From Eucalyptus grandis (lineage: Eukaryota > Streptophyta > Magnoliopsida > Myrtales > Myrtaceae), in the NCBI RefSeq assembly GCF_016545825.1, contig NC_052621.1:12610199-12674198 (forward strand): 64,000 bases of DNA, in the 5' to 3' direction. Each line of letters begins with the position of its first letter. Positions within the stretch are counted from its first letter, which is position 1. The notes beneath the pieces were generated by a model. That model saw nothing but the letters and a program-made list of their open reading frames with translations. It searched no databases and was not told where the DNA came from. This document shows, one piece after another, positions 46,635 to 56,919 of the stretch. The translations under genes and the position numbers were made by a program.

Positions 46635-47141
46635 CAATCCATCCCTCGCCCTCACCGTTCTTGTCTCCCCTCCCTCTCTGATAAATTACTCTATTGGAAT
46701 CTTAGGTTTTTGTTTTATAGCAACTAATCCAGTATAATATAAGCTGCACCAAGCAGTTGTTTTCATTCTGAATAATAAAATTGCAACCTATTAGAATGAA
46801 CGTACAGTCCATGAAGACACCGATCGAAAGATACATCTATCAAACAAATTACCCTAATGTCAATTATTCACTCAATTAGCAGCACAAACCACTAAAAACA
46901 ATCCCTATTCAAACATAAAGCACACATACACGCACAACTGAACGTCTTCACCAATAAAAGTTATAGTAGCAAAAACGCTAGTCTCTAATAACGACCGCTT
47001 AATTGATTAAACTCCACATCCACCTAATCACACGCTTTCCGATCGCCTCTAAAGTACCAAGAAAAAAAAGAGAAAAAAACCTAAGCTTCCATAGACTAGA
47101 GGAATTTACTAGAGGGGGAGGGAGGGACAAGGGATGGATAA
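46635..47141. other. Intergenic, paralogous to 42890-43219
   Basis: No gene. Shared phrases include TTCACTCAATTAGCAGCA and CACCAATAAAAGTT. Confidence 0.45.
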
Positions 47142-47290
47142 GTTATAGTAGGGTTTGAGACCCACGTCTTCGTGGATCTCATAGTCCTCGAGGGTGATGG
47201 GGTCTGGGCGGCAACGAGCTTGATGAGGTCATCGATGGTGCATGTTGCACTTCGCCTTCGCCGTCTTCCCCAACTGGTCGTTTGGCGTTC
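47142..47290 (-). pseudogene. UBL5: UBL5/HUB1 ubiquitin-like pseudogene, copy 3
   Basis: The minus strand shows PNDQLGK, a degraded VRVKCN region (TAKAKCNMH), then in another frame TIDDLIKLVAAQT, and finally ITLEDYEIHEDVGL followed by a tyrosine pair. It carries the same internal deletion as copies 1 and 2 and at least two frame changes. Confidence 0.75.
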
Positions 47291-47442
47291 GTTCGATGAG
47301 AGCTCAATTTGATAGGTCATAAATCGATTTGGGAGGGAGAGAGAGCGGGGTGTCATCATGACTTGTGAGACAAGGAAGGGAGAGTAGAGCTAGAGCTCTC
47401 AATTGCGAGTTGGGAGGGACGGAGAAAGCAGGAGTTGCACGT

Positions 47443-47474
<32 letters not shown>

Positions 47475-47593
47475 CGTGAAGAGTGAAGGGAGAGGGAAAA
47501 AGGGGATGGAGAGAGAGACCATGGAGCGAAGAGACAGGGGCTTGAAAGAGTTAGAAATTTTTTTGATAAGGGGGCTTGCGAGCAACACGTCAC

Positions 47594-48254
47594 ATGGTAA
47601 GTTAGGGGTGAGCATCGGTCTAGGGTCAATCATGGACTATCCCTGGACCAGCTTAACCCTACCGGTCTTGGTCCTGTTCCTAGGAGGACTAAGTCAATCT
47701 TTGGTCCTGAGAGTTTAAGATTGATTTAACTCAGATCAAACTTAACTGTATATATTATATATAATATATACTTATATTATATATCTAATGTATTATTTAT
47801 AAAACTTTTACATTTGGTGTTGTGAGTATTATTGATTGATGATTATAAGAACTTCTCATCTTGTCCATGTCTCTATAAGTGGTTTTAATCGTTTTTATGG
47901 TTTCATTCTTTTGGTAGATGTGAAATTTCTATTGTTGCCTTATCTTAAATTTATTGAATACGTATTGGTATTTATAGTTTGGTTATATAACAACGCATTG
48001 TTTATGGATATGTAATTTGAAATGATAGGTTTGCCTTTTCATAGAGTACAAAAAATGAAACAAAAAAGTTATCGATTGGTTCTAGGTTGAACGTGAAACC
48101 AGACCGAACCCATTAGGTCGGTTTGGTTCTTGGTCCCATGCTCAACAAAGTTGGTTCTTAATCCCAAAAATTAAGAATCAATATCATGTGGATTGATCCA
48201 AGGGTTAGAGGGCAAACCGGCCCAATCCGGATCATATTTACCTTTATGATAAGT
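47594..48254. mobile_element. 643-bp Mutator-type MITE with 9-bp target duplication
   Basis: The body is 47603-48245. Ends TAGGGGTGAGCATCGGTC and AAAGGTAAATATGATCCGG (inverted) are imperfect inverted repeats. Flanking 9-mers ATGGTAAGT (47594-47602) and ATGATAAGT (48246-48254) differ by one base. The paralogous block has the unoccupied site (CACGGTGAGTGG near 43670). The interior is rich in GGTCC/CCGGT words. No coding capacity. Confidence 0.75.
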
Positions 48255-48548
48255 GAACTTATGCATGGCCAACTTGGCACAACCGTTATATACAACATTT
48301 TCTCATATGTGAAGAGAAGTTTTAAAATATTTAAACATTAAAATGCGCATTCACCTATTAATCTAATTTTTTTAGATAATTTTACAATAATCCCTCGGAA
48401 TCTCGGGCATTGATGAATAACCTGCGTGCGTCACTTGAGTTTTGGAGACAAGACATCCAGCGTGGAGACGAGGGAGGGCAAAAAATTGTAATAAATTCTT
48501 CCAAAGCATGTAAACGTAAACAGATTATAATAAAAAATGGAAAAATCG

Positions 48549-48944
48549 TACCTTCTCGCTTGCTCATCTAGAAGACCGAGGAAAAGGAATGACTTTCTTT
48601 CCAATTTATTTTTCTAATTCCTTTTTTTTAACAACTCATTTTTAACTTTCTTTTTTTAATTACATTTTCAATTTTTTTTTACCTCCTCGCTTGCTCATCT
48701 AGAAGACCAAGGAAAAGGAATGACTTTCTTTTCATTTTATTTTTCTAATTCCTTTTTTTTTTAACAACTCATTTTTAACTTTCTTTTTTTAATTACATTT
48801 TCAATTTTTTTTACCTTCTCGCTTGCTCTTGCTCATCTAGAAGACCAAGGACAAGGAATGACTTTCTTTCCATTTTATTTTTCTAATTCCTTTTTTTTAA
48901 CAACTCATTTTTAACTTTCTTTTTTTAATTACATTTTCAATTTT
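48549..48944 (+). repeat. Tandem triplication of ~131-bp promoter unit
   Basis: Three units start at about 48549, 48680 and 48812, each with CTCGCTTGCTC and ATCTAGAAGACC, then CTTTCTTT, TTCTAATTCC, a T-tract and AACAACTC. B2 has one unit at the matching place (43960-44060). Each unit brings one CTAGAAG element (48566, 48697, 48835). The expansion is private to B3. Confidence 0.85.
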
Positions 48945-49037
48945 CTTCTGGATGCTTCATCTAGAAGGCCCATAACAAGCTAAACAACGAACCATCGGAG
49001 CAGCATCCACCTCTCTCTCTCTCGCTTCCATATAAAT
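48566..49037 (+). promoter_or_regulatory. Gene B3 promoter: four CTAGAAG elements and TATA
   Basis: ATCTAGAAG at 48566-48574, 48697-48705, 48835-48843 and a proximal copy at 48959-48967. A short (CT)6 tract at 49011-49022 precedes the TATA box CCATATAAATCC (about 49028-49037), 85 bp before the ATG. Confidence 0.55.
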
Positions 49038-49119
49038 CCATTCAGCCCTGACTCATTTTCTCCAACGAAGCAGTTTTCCTCTTTACTTCTCTCTCCCACA
49101 TTTCCTCAGAAATTCCACC

Positions 49120-49833
49120 ATGACGACCACCGCCGATTTCGTTCAAGTGCCACCGCGGAAGGAAGAGCTCGTCGACGCCGATCCGGTGCAAGTTCCCAAT
49201 AACTACGACGGCGACGGCGACGGCGACGACACGCTCTCGCTCTGCAACCTCTCCTTCTACTGCGACGCCGCTGATTGCTCCTTCGCCGACGATGGCGCCT
49301 CCACGTCCTCGTTGTCGTCCTCCTCCTCCGATCACGACGACTTCTTCGAGTTCTCGTCGATTGGGGACTCCGATTGCTCCTCCGACCTCCGCTCCGACGA
49401 TCGCCGCATCGTCTTCTGCGGGAAGCTCATCTCCCACCGAGAATCGCCTCCTTCTCCTCCTCCTCCTACTCCTGAGAAGAGATATCCGGTCCCGACCGGC
49501 CGCGGGAGCCAAAAGAGCGCGAGCAGGAGGACTCGGTCGCCGACGGTCCGGAGGAAGAAGTGCCGGTGGTACCTGATGGCGTTCGGATTGGCGAGGTTCC
49601 CGACGGAGATGGCGCTGAGTGAGATGAGGACGAGGCAGAGCCGCAAGGTCGAGAAGAGGGGGTCGTGCGACGGCGAGATCGTGAGTAGCGGCGACTGCGG
49701 CGACAAGAGCAGAGGGAAGGGGCTGATCGGGTTGCTGAAGGCTCTGGGATTGGGCCACCGCCGTCGCGCCGATGCGTTCGTGAAGGCCTCGTTAGGCTGC
49801 GTCGCGCGCGCGCGACAGGGTGGCCAGGATTGA
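49120..49833 (+). CDS. Gene B3: uncharacterised plant protein, tandem family, 237 aa
   Basis: Intronless, ATG in CCACCATGAC. Near-identical to B2: ALSLCNLSFYC is preceded by a slightly shorter acidic run with T for A (DDTLSLC). DHDDFFEFSS, IVFCGKLISHR, the Pro-rich linker, KCRWYLMAFGLARFPTEMAL and GLLKALGLGHRRR are all kept. The ancestral stop after the C-terminal Val-Ala-Arg-Val is changed (TGA to CGA, plus Val to Ala), so translation runs on to the next TGA and adds a short ARQGGQD tail. No membrane features. Function unknown. Its promoter carries a private triplication of the distal element. Confidence 0.87.
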   Translation: MTTTADFVQVPPRKEELVDADPVQVPNNYDGDGDGDDTLSLCNLSFYCDAADCSFADDGASTSSLSSSSSDHDDFFEFSSIGDSDCSSDLRSDDRRIVFCGKLISHRESPPSPPPPTPEKRYPVPTGRGSQKSASRRTRSPTVRRKKCRWYLMAFGLARFPTEMALSEMRTRQSRKVEKRGSCDGEIVSSGDCGDKSRGKGLIGLLKALGLGHRRRADAFVKASLGCVARARQGGQD

Positions 49834-52094
49834 ATCTGTAGTTGGCACACGTGCGAGAGACAGAGAGATTGAGTTGGAGATATAGAGAGAGAGTAGATTA
49901 CCAAAGGCGATGTATGTAATGGATGGATTTTTGCAGAAATAGTAGAGTTCATTTTACCTCAAAGCAGTTTGCATAACATCGCATGCCCGATTGACAAGAT
50001 GCTGTTAGCGAGTTAACGGAAGAAATGGTCCAATGACTATACATACACTTCTGTTGAATTTATGATTTTGACATGTGTAGATGGTCATCAATTAGTACGC
50101 AATTGATGTGATTTGTCCAATTGACATTTAATTCTTGAACTTCCAACCAATCATGCTAATCTTAGGATTGTCCGCAATATTGGGCTTCACAAGAAATTTG
50201 TATTCAATATTACACTTCAGTACAATTTAGTCTTATATTGCAGCTAATGTCAATAAAGAACATTAATAGGAAGCAAGGGAAGTTTCTAATCGCGCAATAA
50301 AATTTAAATAAAAGAGGAAAAACCAAAAGAACATACCTCACCTTTTACCAAGTGCCACCAACATATCTCTATTTTTGAAAATACCAAATAAATACATGGG
50401 TTTTACCGCTGAGAGACCAAATTTGCACCTTCACATGATCACATCTATTGCCATTTAAACCCTATCCCAAAATCTAAAATCTCAAACTCACTAAAAACAC
50501 CCAAATTCAAATAAAACCAATTCACCAGAAACCATAGGCAAGATGATAATAAAATGAGTTTGTAAAGAAGGACAATTTGGTCTTTTCAATATGAACTTTC
50601 GTTTGGAGGAATACCGACGATATTTGTAAAAATAAAAGTATGTAAGTGGTCATTAAGTCAAAATTGATATTTTTGCTCAAAAAATAATATAGAAATTTTA
50701 TTGTTAACAGCCGATTAAGCATGATTGTGGAAGCCATTACATTATACTTTAGTTGGGATGTGGGTTTTTCCTTTTCTCCTAAGTGAAATAGAGGGAGCAT
50801 TGTATCGAACAAAGAATCCACACCCTTTGAAGATGAGTATCTTTTTCCATAATGTACTTTCTTTGATTTGTAGATAAAAATTCATTTCATAAATCAATAA
50901 TTAAGATTTACTGAGGTATTGAAAAAGCATTACAGAAGCGGAGAATTCTCGTCCATACCTAAACATCCAAGGAAGGAAGGAAGGAAGGAAGATATCTTCT
51001 CCTTCTATTTTCCCTCTTATTTTTGCAATCCTCCGTTGACAAACATTTCATGGACTAAATAGTCTTAACAAGACCCCAATAGGTTTTATATGCTTGGAGA
51101 CCAAGGTCCGAAATTAATTGGCTATTCCAGGTACAATTGATAAATTGGAATTATCTCATAAATGAGGAATTCATAAAAATATGAAAAATGTTTCACTCTA
51201 AATTATAATATATTTAAATTATGAATTGAAATTTCTAATTATTAAGCTGTTGAAATGTTTAGTAGAATATGGCGCTGTCTACTTCATAAATAAATATATC
51301 ATGCTCTTGGATATGAGAATAAACTATTTACCTCATCGCGGAGTATACGATGCTTCTAGAATATGAGCATAAACTATGAGAAAAAAAATGCTTACTTATG
51401 ATCCATTTGTTCGAAGGAATACTGTTTTAGAAAAAGTTATTTTCCGATTTTCCAGTATTTTGTGACAGAAAATTAATCAATCTACATAAAATGCTTTCCA
51501 TGGATTGAAATCCATAAGATTAGGTTGGAGGAAAACGACTTCCCTTTTAGCAAGAATGAATTTTCTTAACAAATTGAATAAATGAAAACTAACAATTTTT
51601 GTTTAAATTAATTTCCAAGGAATTTTTTTTTTTTATCATGAAATTTTCAGTGAAACAAACGCATTTGTCTGCATCAAAATTCCCTGACACGAATTTGAAG
51701 TGCTTAATGTTGAGAACTCCTTGACATGTGTATAAATGGCTTGCAACAGGACTGCTTGGCACAAATTTAAAAGATCTCAAATTCAAATCAAGTTTCAGTA
51801 CCCCTAGGTTCGGCCAACAATCATTTATGCCAGTAGCTTGCGCTTTAGGGGACAAAAATACGGATCATCCATCTCATCCTTAACCGAGATCTAGCGAGGT
51901 TGCTATCCAATGGCCAAAATCCGTCAACTAGCTCACTTTTTTTTTTTTTTTTTATAAATATAAGGAGTATAATCTGTATGTATAAAATGTACTTGCGGAA
52001 ACCTGTGGAAACAAGGAAAATGCAAACAACTTTACAGAAGGGAGAGAAAAAATTAAAATAAGGATGCTCTTTCCTGGTACCCACTCGCCTGCCC
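49834..52094. other. 3' flank of B3 and upstream flank of B4, no gene
   Basis: 49834-50830 is paralogous to the B2 3' flank. 51170-51830 is paralogous to 15180-15530 upstream of gene A2 (phrases GCTGTCTACTTC, AAAATTCC and TGACACGAATTT). This ties the A and B arrays to one ancestral locus. (GGAA)n at about 50973-50990. No coding region. Confidence 0.55.
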
Positions 52095-52278
52095 TTCTGG
52101 AAGACCAAGGAAAAAAGGACTACACTTCCTTTTCCGTCCTTAACTTGTTCAACTTCTCGTTTTTTGACTCTGTTTTATATTTTTCTTCTCGATACTTCAT
52201 CTAGAAGGCCACTGACGAAGCTAAAAACGACCCGCTTCAGCAGAAAGCCCTCTCTCTCTCTCTCGCTTTTATATAAAT
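52095..52278 (+). promoter_or_regulatory. Gene B4 promoter elements
   Basis: TTCTGGAAG at 52095-52103 fits nTTCnnGAAn. A proximal ATCTAGAAG is at 52199-52207. A (TC)7 tract at 52250-52264 and a TATA box TTTATATAAATC (about 52268-52278) lie 90 bp before the ATG. Confidence 0.55.
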
Positions 52279-52368
52279 CTATTCGGCCCTGAGCTCGTCA
52301 TCTTCTCCAACAGAGCGGAACTCCTCTTACTTCTCTGCCCCCCACCAATTTCCTCTGAAAAATCCACC

Positions 52369-53115
52369 ATGACGACTGCCGCCGATTTGGTTCAAGCACC
52401 GCCACGGAAGGAAGAGCTCGTCGACGCCGATTCAGCGCAAGTTCCCAATAACTATGACGACGGCGATGACGACGCTCTCTCGCTCTGCAACCTCTCTTTG
52501 CACTGCGACGCAGCCGATCACCCCTTCGCCGACCACGTCCCCTCCACGTCGTCCTGCTCCTCCTCCTCCTCCTCCACCACCTCCTCCTCGGATCATGATG
52601 ACTTCTTCGAGTTCTCATTGAATGGGGACTCCGGTTCTTCCTCTGACCTCTGCTCCGATGATCGGAGCATCGTCTTTTGCGGGAAGTTCATCCCTCGCCG
52701 AGGATCGCCCCCTCGTCCTACTCCTCCTCCTCCTCCTACTGCTCCGGAGAAGAAGAGATCGTCGCTCCAGACCGGCGGCGGAAGCCAAAAGAGCACGAGC
52801 AGGAGGACCCGGTCGCCGACGGTCAGGAGGAGGAAGTGCCGGTGGTACCTGATGGCGTTCGGATTGGCTAGGTTCCCGACGGAGATGGCGCTGGGCGAGA
52901 TGAGGACGAGGCAGAGTCGCAACGTCGAGAAGAGGAAATCGTGCAATGGCGGCAGCGAGATCGTGAGGAATGGCGATTGCGGTGACGAGACCAGAGGGAG
53001 AGGATTGTTCGGACTGTTGAAGGCTCTTGGATCGGGCCGCCGTCGTCGCGCCGATGCTTTGGTGAAGGCCTCGTTGGGCTGCGTCCCGCGCGTGTCAGGT
53101 TTTGGCCAGGATTGA
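52369..53115 (+). CDS. Gene B4: uncharacterised plant protein, tandem family, 248 aa
   Basis: Intronless, ATG in CCACCATGAC. Most diverged B member. Blocks: MTTAADLVQAPPRKEELVDA, ALSLCNLSLHCDAADHPFAD, a longer Ser/Thr run, SDHDDFFEFS, IVFCGKFIPRR, a Pro-rich linker with eight Pro, a basic Thr/Arg/Ser segment, KCRWYLMAFGLARFPTEMAL, MRTRQSRN, GLFGLLKALGSGRRRR and VKASLGCVPRV. The stop used by B1/B2 is lost by a different change from B3 (GTGTGA to GTGTCAGG), giving the tail SGFGQD. Length differences are in the Ser run and linker and all keep frame. No signal peptide or membrane span. Function unknown. Confidence 0.88.
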   Translation: MTTAADLVQAPPRKEELVDADSAQVPNNYDDGDDDALSLCNLSLHCDAADHPFADHVPSTSSCSSSSSSTTSSSDHDDFFEFSLNGDSGSSSDLCSDDRSIVFCGKFIPRRGSPPRPTPPPPPTAPEKKRSSLQTGGGSQKSTSRRTRSPTVRRRKCRWYLMAFGLARFPTEMALGEMRTRQSRNVEKRKSCNGGSEIVRNGDCGDETRGRGLFGLLKALGSGRRRRADALVKASLGCVPRVSGFGQD

Positions 53116-54086
53116 CGCTGTACTTTGCACACGTGTGTGTGTGAGTGAGAGATAGCGTAGATTGGCAAAGACGATGTATATATTCGAGAGTTTTGATTTT
53201 TACAAGTATTGATTTTGCATATTTCACAAAATGAAGAGTTTGTGCATCGGTTCTTACTACATTTCTTATGAGATTGCCTATACATTCCGTAATGTTCTCT
53301 CACGGATGCATAGAGGAAGACCCATTCAGTTGATCACACATTATAGATCTGATGCATGGGAAAGACTCATTAACTATCGCTATCGAATTCATTTGTGTAA
53401 ATTTGACAGATAATGAATAATGTTATGAGTGATGATGTATCGATTTAACAGAATCCCATCTTTATGGATACAAACTTGTTGCGAAACATGCAATCTTCTT
53501 ATTCGAGAATTTGATTGATTTCAAGCCTCCTTATTGCGGAATAATAATATAACCAATGGATAGGATAGTGTATATATTATGAAATGTTGTATGTAGACTG
53601 TGATATCATTCAAGTATTAAATTTTGTGTTCATCTAACAATTTAAATTTTTAGAATAGTCCCACAATATCTCATGAGTATTAGAATAGGAAATCCCAAGT
53701 TCTAATATTTTCAAACCCCAATTTATTTCATTTATTTACACTTCAATCCTAGATCAAAATCCGATTTCATCTATTAGTTTAAACTTGTAGATAGTTGGTA
53801 ATAGTTCTATAAAATCTCACAAACAGAGCATAGTCGCACAAAGGAATTTATTTTATTTCTTGGTGTCAAGCTTCTTTGTATAATAAGTAAGCTGTAATTT
53901 TCATGCATTTCATGACATTTGAATATATGACCTTCGATTTTCAAGTTGAATTTCCTAACATTCCAATGTTCTATACCAACCCTGAGGTGCTGTCCTCCCT
54001 ATTAGGCTTCACAAGAAATTTGTATTCAATTATATTCTTCAGTACAAGAATACATGCACAATTCTTCCTCCTTCCCTCAAGGTTCC

Positions 54087-54147
<61 letters not shown>

Positions 54148-55229
54148 GGTGTTGGGATGTCAAACCTTGTTGCATATCGTCAAAAGTAAAGCCGTAACAA
54201 TAAATGAAGATCTTGGTATATGTTCATTACCGAAGATGCATTTTGTGATTGATCACCTACTTTGGTTTGAAGAAGTTGCAGATCTGTTTTTTGAGCGTAT
54301 GACCCATAATCTTATTCTAATGATTTATCTCATTATCTAAAACTTGTTTTGTTTTGAAATTGTCTAGCACTGTCTTAGTTTATTGTTGGACTACGAGGTT
54401 TCTTTCTTGTATTTCTGTGAAAATGGATGAAATATTATTTTGACAATATATTTACACACTTTAGTACAAATTTCGCAATGTTGTTAGAAAACATATATAG
54501 ACAAAACGTCAAAATGAGGCGAGAGGATTTTCTAATTACATAATAAAAAATTTAATAGATGGAAAACACCAAAGAACATACCTCACTTCATACTCGATGA
54601 CTACTTGCATAATTTTATTTTTGAAAATATCATTGAGGTCTACCACTAGAGACTATTTTGAACATTCACATCAATTCTCCTTGTATCCCTATTTTTGATA
54701 ATGTCAATTTTTTTTTCCCAAAAATAACCCCTTTGGATGTTAAAATCTTGAACTCACCCAAAATACTCAAAACCAATTGAGAACCAAACCACCCAAACCC
54801 TATGCAAGATACTAATAAAATGAGTTTGCAAGAGGGCAGTTTAATCTCTTTAATGTCGAGATTTGCTTAGAGGTACATGAATGGTATTTGCAAAATAGGG
54901 CATGTATATAGTTATTAGGTAAAAAATGAGATATGTTTTTGATATTTTCCCTTAAATAGATAACATAGAAAGTTTATGGTGTCAAACACATCAAGCTGGA
55001 TAGTCGCAGCCACCTCATACTTGTTTCAAATCAATTGGGATGTGGGTTTTTCTTTTTTCTTAGAGGTGTCAAAATAGGTCAGAACCCATTTTTCGATTTA
55101 TATATCTGGTGGATTGTAAATGCGTTGTTAGGCATTTGAAGATTGGGTGAAAATCGATTTAAAATATTGAAATTCTATCGGAGTGAGTTATAAATGGGTC
55201 TCTAGATCCATTTGAAAGTATTGAACTCG
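53116..55229. other. 3' flank of B4, no gene
   Basis: Diverged paralogue of the B2/B3 3' flanks up to about 55050 (GGGATGTGGGTTTTTC at 50756 and 55038). The open frame at 53903-54340 runs through a dinucleotide repeat and is not credible. Confidence 0.5.
54091..54145. repeat. (CT)n microsatellite, about 54 bp
   Basis: Uninterrupted TC/CT dinucleotide repeat. Confidence 0.95.
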
Positions 55230-55310
55230 TCTTAACCGTCACCTTCGTCGACCGCAAGCCCCTCCTTGATTACCTCCAGGGCAAGATCTCCTCCTCCGAC
55301 GCCATCCAGC
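55225..55310 (+). pseudogene. CDC73/parafibromin-like gene fragment
   Basis: One frame reads TVTFVDRKPLLDYLQGKISS then SDAIQ. This is close to the N-terminal half of plant CDC73 (PAF1 complex, transcription elongation), where the pattern is VTxxDRKPLLDYLTGxxxSSDxI. The match ends there and stops follow, so only about 28 residues survive. The following sequence to 55530 is more GC-rich than its surroundings and has open but unrecognised stretches (YPTSLKELDKEQAKLQRDSW). Confidence 0.5.
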
Positions 55311-56279
55311 TCTTCCCTCTCCTCTTCCACCATCCCCTCCAATGTCGCCATGCCCGACACCACCACTGATCTCGGAGAGTTTTCCTCCTTTTTCCTCTTC
55401 TTTCTATCTCTCTCCCTCCAAAGAGACTCCCACTTCTCACGTGCTTCCTCGTCCTTTAATCATCGAATACCCCACGAGCTTGAAGGAGCTCGACAAAGAA
55501 CAGGCCAAGTTGCAGCGCGATAGCTGGAGTGTTGGAATTTTGTTTGTTAAAATAAAATGAGTGTTTTTTACTTTGTCCCACATAGAAAATGTGGGAGCAG
55601 GTAGGTCAGTTTAAAAATGTGAAATTTCCCTGGGCTAGACCCCACCATACCCGCGTGCGGGTGCGCGCCCGTGATTTAATTAGCATTAATCCCTTGCTAT
55701 TTATTTATTTATTTATTATTTTATTTTATATTTTTAGTTCATAGGTTGCCTTTTAATTTGAGAATTTCGGAAATGAAATATAAATGAAAATTCGAAATTC
55801 TATTTTAAAAAAAATTATTCCGAATTTTATTTGTGTCTTTTCAAGACAACTTTTGAAAAATTACTTATTCGGTTTTAATTTTTCCGAAGGATTGCAATTG
55901 TTCGTTTTTCGACTTCTTCCGAAAAGTCGCATTTCTTTATCCGAACAATTTTCTAAAGACGTGTTTGTTCGCAATTTTCATGAAGAGTTGCAAGACTGTT
56001 TTATATATATACTTGTCATTTTTCGGAAAGAAAAGTGTGGTCATTTTTCGAGTCTTCTTTCTGAAAAACTGCAGCCAATTTTTCGATTGTTTTCCTAGAG
56101 AGACCTTGGAGAAATACTAGAATTGCTATTTAGTATTCTCATCCGAGACTTTGTTGTATCCTGGATGATTTTTGCCGGTGATCATTAGTAACATTGTGGG
56201 GCAAATAAATCCTTAAAGAAAGTGATATCACGCCTCAAAGTCCGAGTTGTTTTACTCGATCCGATTTCATTGTACTACC
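55311..56279. other. Unassigned sequence between gene fragments
   Basis: The GC-rich tail of the fragment runs to about 55530. Then AT-rich sequence contains CCGCGTGCGGGTGCGCGCC (55650-55668) and a (ATTT)n run (55700-55735). A 104-codon open stretch at 55784-56098 is unlike any family I know. Confidence 0.35.
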
Positions 56280-56660
56280 CAATTTCGAAGCATATTTTCA
56301 CAACATGGAGATCCACCGGAATGTGCGGATCATGTGAGGGACCACTTGATGGGCAAAGCGTGCAGCTCGATCTCGTTAACGTGTCGCATGAGGCTGAATC
56401 TATGCGGGCAGCGCGGAATTGAGCGGGGACGGGAAGGATGCGTGGTTTTTCGATGTTGACTCGACTCTCCTCTCCAAGTGGGTATGACAAGGCGAAGGCA
56501 CCGGTGATGCAGCCGAGTCTGAATCTCTATGAGCAAGTGTTGGGCTCGAATTTCAAGGTCTTCTTCCTAAAGCAAAGGAGTATGTCACTGTTAAAAACCA
56601 GATCGATGCTGGGTTTAAGAACTGGGACAAGCTCATGTAAAGAGGATGACTGTTTTTCTT
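56280..56660 (+). pseudogene. HAD-superfamily acid phosphatase (VSP-type) pseudogene
   Basis: Pieces in three frames follow the order of plant class-B acid phosphatases/vegetative storage proteins. PPECADHVRDHLMGKA comes first, then LDLVNVSHEAES. DGKDAWFFDVDSTLLS matches the HAD motif I region (DxDxT) near 56430-56475. PSLNLYEQVLGSNFKVFFL, a QRSMSLLK-like segment and NWDKLM follow. Several frameshifts and stops separate them and the end of the gene is missing. Glu in the usual DxDET is Ser here. Extracellular or vacuolar phosphatase would be the family role. Confidence 0.72.
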
Positions 56661-56919
56661 TAGCTTAATCCTCATCTCTCATGAATACTTTTGAATGCTT
56701 TAGTTTTCTGAATGTAGTTAGCCAGTGTTGATTTACAAGAGGATGCGACGCAGGCTAATGCGATGGCCTTGATCGGGGTAGTCAAGCGGCCGCTGACTCG
56801 GAGGATCGCCACGCATGGTGAAGTTGCGAAGGGCAGAGAGAGATTGTCCACTGCCCCCATCCATAACTCGATCCTTGAGATTCCTCGCTAACTCAATAAG
56901 CTAGTCCATATGACAATAT
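56661..56919. other. Flank of right-hand copia element
   Basis: It contains an open stretch QEDATQANAMALIGVVKRPL near 56740-56800 that I cannot place. It may be a further gene fragment next to the acid-phosphatase relic. Confidence 0.35.

Noticed and set aside
53903..54340. 145-codon ORF
   Set aside because: About one third is a CT dinucleotide repeat translated as Leu-Ser; the paralogous flanks do not keep the frame.
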